A stretch of DNA of 64,000 nt from Comamonas testosteroni (lineage in GTDB: Bacteria; Pseudomonadota; Gammaproteobacteria; Burkholderiales; Burkholderiaceae_C), in NCBI RefSeq assembly GCF_000761245.1, contig NZ_AWOR01000050.1, positions 1 through 64,000 on the forward strand, given 5' to 3'. Shown piece by piece: positions 57,515 to 64,000 of this stretch; within the stretch, counting starts at the first letter, position 1, and the number at the start of each line of letters is the position of its first letter. Under the pieces are notes generated by a model that saw nothing but the letters and a program-made list of their open reading frames with translations, was not told the DNA's origin and did no database searches. The translations under genes and the position numbers were made by a program.

Positions 57515-58462
57515 TCAGTACAGCGAGCCCTGGGCCTTGGCACGTATCAGGTCGGTCAGCAGTTCGTCGCGCGTGCGTTCCAGCTCCTCCTCGCGGCGCA
57601 TGCCGCGCGCCTCGGCCACGCCCTGCACCACACTGTCCTTGAGCGCCGCTGTCATGGCCGGCTTGCCAAGATCGCGCCACCAGCTTTCGATGGGGCCGCC
57701 CAGGTGCTCCAGCAGATGCTGCATGCCGCCCTGTCCGCCAGACAGATGCAGGTTCATGAATGGCCCCATCAGCGCCCAGCGCAGGCCGGGGCCGTGGGCG
57801 ATGGCCGTGTCGATGTCGCTGACGCTGGCCACCCCCTGGTCAACGAGGTGAAAGGCCTCGCGCCACAACGCGGCCTGCAGGCGGTTGGCAATGTGGCCAG
57901 CGATCTCGCGCCGCACATGAATGGGGCGCTTGCCCAGCGCTGCGTAGAAATCCATGGCGCGCTGGATGTTGTCTGGCGAGGTGGCATCGCCACCGCCCAC
58001 TTCCACCAGCGGAATCAGGTGTGGCGGATTGAAGGGATGACCCAGAACCACGCGCTGCGGCGCTTTGCAGCGCACCTGCATGCCGCTGACCGGCAGACCC
58101 GAGCTGCTGCTGGCCAGCAGTACCCGGGGTGGTGTGGCCGCGTCCATGCGCGCATAGAGGTCAGCCTTGAAGTCGGCGCGCTCGGGGCCGCTTTCCTGCA
58201 CGAAGTCGCAGCCGTCCAGCGCACGCTCAAGTTCGGCGTCGAAGCGCAGGCGTTCGGGCGAAGCTCCATCTGCCAGCCCCATGCGTTGCATGGTCGGCCA
58301 GTGGCGCTGCACCGCTTCGTGCAGGCGCTGCTCGGCGCCGGGTGCGGGATCGGTGGCCGTCACATCCAGGCCGCGCGCCAGAAAGAATGCTGCCCAGCTG
58401 GCACCGATCACGCCGGTGCCGACCACGGCCACGCGCCGTATCGCGGGTGTGGCCGCGCTCAT
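57515..58462 (-). CDS. 3-hydroxyacyl-CoA dehydrogenase family enzyme, L-carnitine dehydrogenase-like
   Basis: The 315-residue NAD-dependent enzyme starts with a Rossmann motif VAVVGTGVIGASWAAFFLARG (GxGxxG at 15-20), then ESGPERADFKADLYARMDA, ASSSSGLPVSGMQ, VVLGHPFNPPHLIPLVEV and the catalytic-type HVRREIAGHIANRLQAALWRE. Short single-domain proteins of this type oxidise the beta-hydroxyl of free acids such as L-carnitine. The ATG at 58462 overlaps the stop of the binding-protein gene (ATGA). Next to a BKACE gene this is the carnitine-like arrangement: dehydrogenase then beta-keto-acid cleavage. Substrate unproven. Confidence 0.87.
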   Translation of the reverse strand: MSAATPAIRRVAVVGTGVIGASWAAFFLARGLDVTATDPAPGAEQRLHEAVQRHWPTMQRMGLADGASPERLRFDAELERALDGCDFVQESGPERADFKADLYARMDAATPPRVLLASSSSGLPVSGMQVRCKAPQRVVLGHPFNPPHLIPLVEVGGGDATSPDNIQRAMDFYAALGKRPIHVRREIAGHIANRLQAALWREAFHLVDQGVASVSDIDTAIAHGPGLRWALMGPFMNLHLSGGQGGMQHLLEHLGGPIESWWRDLGKPAMTAALKDSVVQGVAEARGMRREEELERTRDELLTDLIRAKAQGSLY

Positions 58463-59667
58463 GATGTCTTCCATTGCGCGCAGCGCGTCTCGGCGCGTGT
58501 GGTCCAGGCGGCCTCGCCCCGGATGGTCTCGACCACCTTGTAGTAGTCCCAGGGCTCCCTGGATTCGGCCGGCGTCTTCACCTGCATCAGATGCATGTCA
58601 TGCACCATCAGGCCGTCGGCGCGCAGCCAGCCGTCCTTGACGAACATGTCGTTGAATCGGGTCTTCCTGAGCTGCTCCATCACCTTGGTGCCATCGTCCG
58701 TGCCCGCGGCCTGCACGGCCTTGAGGTACTGCAGCGTGGCGGAGTAGTCGCCCGCATGGAAGGAGGTGGGCATGCGCTTGTGCCTGTCAAAGAAGCGCCT
58801 CGCCCATGCGCTGGCCTCGGGGCTCTGATTCCAGTACCAGCTGTCGGTGAGATACATGCCCTGTGCCGTCTTCAGGCCCAGGGCGTGCACGTCCTGAATG
58901 GTGATGATCATGCCCGCCAGCTTCATCTTCTGCGCCAGCCCGAATTCCGCCGCCGACTTGATGGCGTTGACCGTGTCCCCGCCCGCGTTGGCCAGAGCCA
59001 GCACATCGGGCTTGGCCGCCAGAGCCTGCAGCATGAAGGACGAGAAGTCGCTGGCGCCCAGCGGGTGCTTGACAGCACCTGCCACGGTGCCGCTGCCGGC
59101 TTCGAGCACCTTGGCGGCATCGGCCTGAAGTGCATTGCCGAAGGCATAGTCGGCCGTCACGAAGAACCAGCGCTTGCCGCCGCTCTTGAGCACGGCGCTG
59201 GCCGTTCCGCGCGCCATGGCCACCGTGTCGTAGGCATACATGACCGTGTAGGGCGAACACTGCTCGTTGGTGAGGCTGGAGGCACCAGAGCCGACCACGA
59301 AATAGGGCTTGCGCTTATCGCGCGCCACGCCCGCCATGGCAATGGCCGCGCCCGAGTTCACGCCGCCGATCAGCATGTCGAAGCGTTCCACGTCGAACCA
59401 CTGGCGCGCCTTGGCAGCGGCGATGTCAGCCTTGTTCTGGTGGTCGGCCACCACCAGCTCGATCTTCTTGCCGTTGATGGCGCCGCCCATGTCGGCAATG
59501 GCCATGCGTATGGCCTCTGCGCCTGCCGGTCCGTCGTAGTCGCGGTATACACCCGACATGTCGCTGATGAAGCCTATGCGTATCACATCGTCCGAAACCT
59601 GAGCGGCTGCCGTGACCGCTCCGGCCAGCGCCGCTGTGCCGGCCAGAGCCTTGCATGCGAAGTTCAT
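58459..59667 (-). CDS. Branched-chain-amino-acid-type ABC transporter substrate-binding protein
   Basis: The 402-residue periplasmic protein has a signal peptide (ALAGTAALAGAVTAAAQ) and the LivK-type pattern VIRIGFISDMSGVYRDYDGP, a segment ending GKKIELVVADHQNKADIAA, IGGVNSGAAIAMAGVARD, YAFGNALQADAAK and a segment ending LALANAGGDTVNAI. No permease or ATPase gene is nearby, so it must dock on a transporter encoded elsewhere. Its place inside the operon suggests it delivers the operon's substrate. Relatives of this subgroup bind aromatic or other acids as well as amino acids. Confidence 0.9.
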   Translation of the reverse strand: MNFACKALAGTAALAGAVTAAAQVSDDVIRIGFISDMSGVYRDYDGPAGAEAIRMAIADMGGAINGKKIELVVADHQNKADIAAAKARQWFDVERFDMLIGGVNSGAAIAMAGVARDKRKPYFVVGSGASSLTNEQCSPYTVMYAYDTVAMARGTASAVLKSGGKRWFFVTADYAFGNALQADAAKVLEAGSGTVAGAVKHPLGASDFSSFMLQALAAKPDVLALANAGGDTVNAIKSAAEFGLAQKMKLAGMIITIQDVHALGLKTAQGMYLTDSWYWNQSPEASAWARRFFDRHKRMPTSFHAGDYSATLQYLKAVQAAGTDDGTKVMEQLRKTRFNDMFVKDGWLRADGLMVHDMHLMQVKTPAESREPWDYYKVVETIRGEAAWTTRAETRCAQWKTS

Positions 59668-59715
59668 GATGCTGTCTCCTCGTTGTTGGGTGAACTGTGC
59701 TGCGCCGTGCGCGGC

Positions 59716-60654
59716 TCAGGCCGCCTGTGCCATGGCGGCGGGCGCGAACGCGGGCAGCGGCGCTCCGCCGCGTTGCAGTCCCATGATCTGACGTGCTTCC
59801 TCGGGTGTGGCGGGCTCCATGTCGAGCTCGCGGATCAGTCGCACGATGCGCTCGGTCAGCTGCACATTGGTGGCCAGCTCGCCCTGGCGGTAGTAGAGGT
59901 TGTCCTCCAGGCCCACGCGTGCATGGCCGCCCAGCAGCAGCGCAGCCACATTGGCCTCCAGCTGCGAGGGGCCGATGCCGCTGACGCAGAAGATGCTGTT
60001 GGCGGGCAGAACATCCACCATCTGCTGCAGGTAGCGCGGAGAGAACGGCATGGCGTTCTGGAAGCTGCGGTGGACATTCATCACCAGGTTGATGAAGTGC
60101 GGTGCGGCGTCGTGCTCTTCTTCGATCAGTGTCGTCACGTCCTGCAGGATGTGGGTGTGGGCGAAGACTTCCCACTCTGGCTTGATGCCGCGTGCCTTCA
60201 TGCCTGCGGCCAGCTCGCGGCCCCGGGACAGCGGCGTGTCCATGAGGATCTCGCGCCCGCCGAAGCTCAGGTTCAGCGTGGTCGCATCCAGCGTGCACAT
60301 CTCGGCGCCTGCGTCCATGCCCTTGATGCGCTCCTCCCAGGCGATTTCCCAGCGCCCGCCCTGCAGCTCGCGCACCATGTCGCCGTGCACGCCGCCACCC
60401 GTGGAGTTGTTGATCACGATGTTGCAGCCCGCAGCGCGGATGCGGGTGTTGATGTCGCGGTAGATGTCGGCATTGCAGGTGGCGCCGTCGTCGGGGCGGC
60501 GCGCATGGATGGCAGCCACGCTGGCGCCCGCATTGCAGCAGCGCACCACGTCCTCGGCGATCTCGTCCGGCTGGGTAGGGAGATGGGGGTTCTGCGATTT
60601 GTGGGCCATGCCTCCGGTGGGGGCAATGGTCACAATCACTTTGCGCTTGCTCAT
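59716..60654 (-). CDS. Beta-keto acid cleavage enzyme (BKACE, DUF849), first zinc histidine replaced
   Basis: BKACE enzymes combine a beta-keto acid with acetyl-CoA to give acetoacetate and a new CoA thioester. The 312-residue protein has VIVTIAPTGGMAHKSQNPHL, INNSTGGGVHGD and HARVGLEDNLYYRQG (Arg246, Glu250), all family motifs. The usual HLHVRDP zinc motif reads AIHARRP: the second histidine (His50) and Arg52 stay, but the first histidine is Ala48. First gene of a leftward four-gene operon, 48 bases before the binding-protein gene. The dehydrogenase partner recalls 3-dehydrocarnitine cleavage (cdhC), but the ligand site may differ. Divergent from a Crp/Fnr gene. Confidence 0.9.
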   Translation of the reverse strand: MSKRKVIVTIAPTGGMAHKSQNPHLPTQPDEIAEDVVRCCNAGASVAAIHARRPDDGATCNADIYRDINTRIRAAGCNIVINNSTGGGVHGDMVRELQGGRWEIAWEERIKGMDAGAEMCTLDATTLNLSFGGREILMDTPLSRGRELAAGMKARGIKPEWEVFAHTHILQDVTTLIEEEHDAAPHFINLVMNVHRSFQNAMPFSPRYLQQMVDVLPANSIFCVSGIGPSQLEANVAALLLGGHARVGLEDNLYYRQGELATNVQLTERIVRLIRELDMEPATPEEARQIMGLQRGGAPLPAFAPAAMAQAA

Positions 60655-60768
60655 GGCGTCTCCTGATGCGTGGGGTTGGGTCGTCAGCTATTATTTTTTT
60701 TCACCCCTGCATGAATCAGTCGTTGCGATGACATTTGACCTCGGGGTAAGTACGCAAGGAGCTTCAAC

Positions 60769-61491
60769 ATCGCCCGTCATCACCGCTCAACGGCCGCGGC
60801 CCGCCCCACCCTCGACGAACTGCTCTCCGGATCGGCCTGGTTTCCCGCGCTCGACGTTGCCGTGCGCGAACGCGTGCGTGCCGAGATGCGCGAGGTGGAC
60901 CTGCCTGCGGGCACTGCGCTGTGCCGCATGGGAGATGAGCCCCGACACTGGTATGGCGCCATCGAAGGGCTGCTCAAATGGTCGGTGAGCAGCGCCGACG
61001 GTCGCTCGGTTACGCTGGGCGGATTGTCGGTGGGCAGCTGGTTCGGCGAAGGAACGGTGCTGCGCGGAGTGGCGCGCACGGCGGACGTGATTGCGCTGCG
61101 CGACAGCCGCGTGGCCTTGATGCCTGCCGAGGTCTTCGAGTGGTTGCGTGGCAGCGAGCGCAGCTTCGAAGCCTTTTTGCTGCGTCAGATCAACGAGCGA
61201 ATGCACTGGTTCCTGGGCAACTTCGCGGCCCACCATCTTCTCGATACCGACAGCCAGGTGGCGCGCGCGCTGGTGGGCCTGTTCCACTCATGGCTGCATC
61301 CGGGAAGCGACCCGCGCCTTCGGGTGTCCCAGGAGGAGATCGCCAACCTCTCGGGCCTGTCACGCCAGCGCTGCAACGCAGCGCTGCGGCGCCTGGCGGC
61401 GGCCGGCCTGATAGAGATCGAATACGGCGGCATCACCGTCGTCGACCTGCCGCGGCTGCGATCACGCGTGCTCGCCGCGGCGTCGTTCTAG
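60769..61491 (+). CDS. Crp/Fnr family regulator with apparent ATC start codon
   Basis: The 240-residue reading has a cyclic-nucleotide-type sensor (AEMREVDLPAGTALCRMG, GSWFGEGTVLRG) and a Crp helix-turn-helix (VSQEEIANLSGLSRQRCNAALRRL). The first normal start in frame is GTG at 60862, but the codons before it are clearly coding (RPTLDELLSGSAWFPALDVA, the usual first helix). The frame opens after a TGA at 60736-60738 and contains no ATG, GTG or TTG before 60862. AAGGAG at 60756-60761 sits seven bases before ATC GCC CGT at 60769. One base change (ATG GCC) would make a perfect start. So either a rare AUC start, a mutated start or a base error. It probably controls the divergent BKACE operon. Confidence 0.8.
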   Translation: MARHHRSTAAARPTLDELLSGSAWFPALDVAVRERVRAEMREVDLPAGTALCRMGDEPRHWYGAIEGLLKWSVSSADGRSVTLGGLSVGSWFGEGTVLRGVARTADVIALRDSRVALMPAEVFEWLRGSERSFEAFLLRQINERMHWFLGNFAAHHLLDTDSQVARALVGLFHSWLHPGSDPRLRVSQEEIANLSGLSRQRCNAALRRLAAAGLIEIEYGGITVVDLPRLRSRVLAAASF

Positions 61492-61510
61492 CGGCCAGAT
61501 TAGCGCAGCC

Positions 61511-62416
61511 TCACATGCTCTTGCCGTGCTCATGGTAGGCCGCGATGGCGTCCATCAGCTCCTGCAACTGCGCCGATACCTGCTGCTCCTCGCGCACCAG
61601 CATATAGCGTGGGCGCACTGCCCAGGCGTCGGTCAGCGGCACGCGGCAGACGCGCGGCAGGCCGCGGTAGCGCTGGGCCACGGTCTCGGGCACCACGGCC
61701 ACGCCCACGCCTGCCGCGACCATGCGGCACATCGAGTCGAAGCTGGAAAGCTGTATGCGCAGCTTCAGCGTGGCGCCCAGTTGCTGGCTCAGCCGCTCCA
61801 GAAAAGTCTGCAGAGTGCTGCCACGGTGCATGCCCACAAAGCGCTCGTGCAGCACATCGGCAAAGGCCACGCTGCTCATGTCCGCCCAGCGCGCGGTGTC
61901 GGGGGTCACCAGCACCAGCCGGTCGGTGCTGAAATGCAGCACGCGCAGGCCGTGCGTGTCCACCTCGCCGGCCACGATGCCCAGGTCGGCGCGGCCGTCG
62001 CGGATGTCGGCGGCAATGCCGGCATTGGGGCGCTCCTGCAGGTCCACGCTGATGTGCGGGTGCTCGGTGAGGTAGGCCGCAAGTATGTCGGGCATGAACT
62101 CCGTCACGGCCGTAGTGTTGGCGAATACGCGCACATGGCCGCGCAGGCCCGCGCCGTACTCCTGAAGGTCGGCTTGCAATTGCTGCGAATGCTGCAGCAT
62201 GGCGCGCGCATGGTGCAAGAAGGCCTCGCCAGGTGCCGACAGCTTTACCCCTCTAGCCTCTCGTATCAGCAAAGGCATGCCGGCCTGCTCCTCCAGTGCC
62301 CTGACACGTGCGCTGGTGGCTGCAAGCGATAGATGAGACTGCTCAGAAGCCCTTGTCAGGCTTCCTGTCTGCGCTATCAAAACAAATAGTCTTAGATCCT
62401 TGAGATCGAATTGCAT
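61511..62416 (-). CDS. LysR family transcriptional regulator
   Basis: The 301-residue protein has a LysR helix-turn-helix (LKDLRLFVLIAQTGSLTRAS, LAATSARVRALEEQAGMPLL) and the effector domain (VRVFANTTAVTEFMPDILAAY, MCRMVAAGVGVAVVPETVA). It is divergent from the third Bug protein gene 134 bases away, with an acyl-CoA hydratase gene behind that, so it likely governs that uptake/degradation unit. It ends 19 bases from the convergent Crp/Fnr stop with no visible terminator. Confidence 0.92.
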   Translation of the reverse strand: MQFDLKDLRLFVLIAQTGSLTRASEQSHLSLAATSARVRALEEQAGMPLLIREARGVKLSAPGEAFLHHARAMLQHSQQLQADLQEYGAGLRGHVRVFANTTAVTEFMPDILAAYLTEHPHISVDLQERPNAGIAADIRDGRADLGIVAGEVDTHGLRVLHFSTDRLVLVTPDTARWADMSSVAFADVLHERFVGMHRGSTLQTFLERLSQQLGATLKLRIQLSSFDSMCRMVAAGVGVAVVPETVAQRYRGLPRVCRVPLTDAWAVRPRYMLVREEQQVSAQLQELMDAIAAYHEHGKSM

Positions 62417-62550
62417 GGCGGTTCATGGTTTATACCAATCAAGTCAAGGCTTCGGAAAAACAAAAGGCTTGATTCCAATATCAGAGATTGTGCACAGAGC
62501 AGGTGCCAGCGACCATAGGCCTATCAACCCCCAAAGAGGAGACAGTCGCC

Positions 62551-63564
62551 GTGCCAGTCCGATCCGCCCAGCTCTCCACTCCATCGGTATCGCGCCGCAG
62601 CCTCTGTGCCGGCGCCCTGCTGACCCTGGGCCTGCCGACCTGGGCGCAGGCCTCCTATCCCACCCGCCCCATCGTGCTGGTGGTGCCCCAGGCTGCGGGC
62701 GGAACCAATGACATCGTGGGCCGCATCGTGGCACAGAAATTGGGCGAGAAGCTTTCCGTGGGCACGGTGGTCGAGAACCGCCCCGGTGCGGGCGGCAACA
62801 TCGGTACCCAGGCCGTGGCCAAGGCCGCCAGGGACGGCCATACATTGCTGATGACCATCAGCAGCAGCCAGGCCATCAATCCCGCGCTCTACAAGTCGCC
62901 GGGCTTCGATCCCGTGGGCGACTTCACGCCGGTGAGCATGATCGGCGCCGTGCCCAATGTGCTGCTGGCCCATCCATCATTTCCTGCCCGGACCGTTCCC
63001 GAGCTGCTGGCCCTGGCCAGGTCCAGGCCCGGCGAGTTGCAATATGCATCGGCAGGCAACGGTACGCTCAACCACCTGCTGGGCGAGATGCTTAACCAGA
63101 TGGCCGGCGTGCAGCTGCAGCATGTCCCCTACAAGGGCGTGGCGCCGGCACTCAATGATGTGCTGGGCGGGCAACTGCCGCTGCTGTTCGGCAGCCTGCC
63201 GTCCACGCTGCAGTACATCAAGTCGGGCAAATTGCGGGCACTGGCCGTCAGCAGCGCAGCGCGCTCGCCCGTGCTGCCCGACGTGCCCTCGCTGGGCGAG
63301 TTCGTGTCCGGCTACAACGGCACGCTGTGGATTGCCCTGTTCGCGCCGCGCGGCCTGCCGCCTACGGTGATGAGCCGGCTGCGCGAAGGCATGCAGCAGG
63401 CCATGGCGGACAAGGACATGCGCGCCCAGTTGCAGGCCCAGGGCGTGGAGCTTGCGGGCACGCCAGAGCGTCAAGTCACGCCCGACGAGCTGGCTGCCGT
63501 CCTCAAGCAGGACATCGCCAAATGGGCGCATATCGTGAAGACCTCCGGCGCCACGGTGAACTGA
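62551..63564 (+). CDS. Bug/TctC family solute-binding protein
   Basis: The 337-residue periplasmic protein has a twin-arginine-like signal (SRRSLCAGALLTLGLPTWAQA) and Bug motifs YPTRPIVLVVPQAAGGTNDIV, VENRPGAGGNIGTQAVAKAA, LQHVPYKGVAPALNDVLGGQL and LAVSSAARSPVLPDVPSLGEF. I chose the GTG at 62551 behind AAAGAGGAGAC; an in-frame GTG at 62488 would add 21 residues before the signal. It is divergent from a LysR gene and followed 22 bases later by a hydratase gene, so the ligand is probably an organic acid that is then degraded via CoA esters. Confidence 0.92.
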   Translation: MPVRSAQLSTPSVSRRSLCAGALLTLGLPTWAQASYPTRPIVLVVPQAAGGTNDIVGRIVAQKLGEKLSVGTVVENRPGAGGNIGTQAVAKAARDGHTLLMTISSSQAINPALYKSPGFDPVGDFTPVSMIGAVPNVLLAHPSFPARTVPELLALARSRPGELQYASAGNGTLNHLLGEMLNQMAGVQLQHVPYKGVAPALNDVLGGQLPLLFGSLPSTLQYIKSGKLRALAVSSAARSPVLPDVPSLGEFVSGYNGTLWIALFAPRGLPPTVMSRLREGMQQAMADKDMRAQLQAQGVELAGTPERQVTPDELAAVLKQDIAKWAHIVKTSGATVN

Positions 63565-63586
63565 ATCCCTTCCAGCACTTGCATCC

Positions 63587-64000
63587 ATGAACCCGAACAC
63601 TGTCCATATCGACGCAGCCGCGCTGACCGAGCTCCAGTCTTGGCAGGCGCGCAGCGAGACCATGTCAGACATCATCACCGCCGCCCCGCTGCGTGCCCTC
63701 TCGGCCACGCTGGATCGTGACGACCCCGTGCCTGAGGATGGCTCAGTCGTGCCTGCGCTATGGCACTGGCTGTACTTTCTGCCGCATGCGCTCCAAAGCG
63801 AGATCGGTCCCGACGGGCATGCGAGGCGCGGCGGCTTCCTGCCGCCCGTGCCGCTGCCGCGCCGCATGTGGGCTGGCGGGCGGCTGCGCTGGGAGACAGG
63901 CAATCCGCTGCGCGTGGGGCAGCAGGTGCAGCGCGTCTCCACCATTCGCAGCGTGCAGCACAAGACCGGACGCTCGGGCGAGCTGCTGTTCGTGCTGGTG
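63587..64000 (+). CDS. FAS1-like / HTD2-type MaoC-fold acyl-CoA hydratase, N-terminal part
   Basis: The gene runs off the window after 138 codons. The visible protein (MNPNTVHIDAAALTELQSWQ, then a segment ending LWHWLYFLP) and the motif GGFLPPVPLPRRMWAGGRL followed by HKTGRSGELLFVLV match the N-terminal MaoC-like dehydratase domain of HTD2/mesaconyl-CoA hydratase-type proteins. Such enzymes hydrate branched or dicarboxylic unsaturated acyl-CoAs (itaconyl-, mesaconyl-, citramalyl-CoA type). It follows the Bug gene by 22 bases. The catalytic His of the second hot-dog half is outside the window. Confidence 0.78.
   Translation, partial: MNPNTVHIDAAALTELQSWQARSETMSDIITAAPLRALSATLDRDDPVPEDGSVVPALWHWLYFLPHALQSEIGPDGHARRGGFLPPVPLPRRMWAGGRLRWETGNPLRVGQQVQRVSTIRSVQHKTGRSGELLFVLV

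Noticed and set aside
55734-60666. Long plus-strand frames opposite the BKACE operon
   Set aside because: His/Arg-rich antisense text. The minus strand holds four intact, recognisable genes with overlaps and ribosome sites.
60728-60752. Crp/Fnr box TTGACCTCGGGGTAA upstream of the Crp/Fnr gene
   Set aside because: Symmetry is only four of six bases per arm and it does not match the TTGAT-N4-ATCAA pattern well enough to call.
60862-61491. Crp/Fnr gene starting at GTG 60862
   Set aside because: The 31 codons before it in the same frame are clearly coding and supply the usual N-terminal helix, and no ribosome site precedes the GTG.

Overview
The window is a GC-rich, densely coded chromosomal segment from a betaproteobacterium of the family Comamonadaceae. 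It is most likely Comamonas, close to C. testosteroni. The strongest pointer is the gene at 36417-38543. It encodes a 708-residue quinohemoprotein alcohol dehydrogenase whose length, adjacent-cysteine pair, CVFCH haem site and overall text match, as I remember it, the C. testosteroni enzyme. Several Bug-type solute-binding proteins without TctAB partners, a stand-alone homocysteine-binding MetH domain and a torF-glnK-amtB operon fit the same group. I see no tRNA, rRNA, CRISPR array, transposase, integrase or phage gene. This is core-like chromosome with catabolic cassettes.

Layout. (1) 1-8273: histidine utilisation cluster: end of hutU, then hutD, hutI, an embedded FAD 2-hydroxyacid dehydrogenase / HisC-like aminotransferase / MFS transporter trio, hutF and hutG. 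HutF and HutG show that formiminoglutamate is degraded by the five-step route through formylglutamate. The embedded trio could feed imidazole-lactate or imidazole-pyruvate into the pathway. (2) 8304-10258: SoxR, a SoxR-type operator, a small unknown protein and an AraC regulator. (3) 10390-16931: a MexEF-OprN-like RND efflux operon with alkB coupled to its end. (4) 16998-25544: homocysteine-binding domain of a split MetH, an Ala/Gln-rich protein with a cysteine tail, a porin, and bioB-bioA-bioD-bioF. (5) 25695-33389: MocR regulator divergent from benE-type transporter, YggS-like and class III aminotransferase genes, then alr and lplT. (6) 33477-43391: EamA exporter, AmiS/UreI channel, GAF-Fis regulator divergent from qheDH and an aldehyde dehydrogenase, then proQ and glcEF. 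(7) 43524-46313: torF-glnK-amtB with a sigma-54 promoter and NtrC boxes. (8) 46399-55554: sulfatase, two Bug proteins, MarR, YifB/ComM, LysR, MFS and a nitronate monooxygenase. (9) 55686-64000: a four-gene leftward operon (beta-keto-acid cleavage enzyme, branched-chain-type ABC binding protein, carnitine-dehydrogenase-like enzyme, feruloyl-CoA-synthase-like ligase), a divergent Crp/Fnr regulator with no normal start codon, LysR, a third Bug protein and the start of an acyl-CoA hydratase gene.

The best candidates for something undescribed are the trio inside the hut cluster and the BKACE operon. The BKACE protein lacks the first of the usual zinc-ligand histidines, and its divergent regulator appears to start at an ATC behind a perfect Shine-Dalgarno. 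Short hairpin repeats recur between genes, and one repeat family sits directly behind the stop codon of two genes. All functional calls rest on reading the protein text and gene order. No database search was run.
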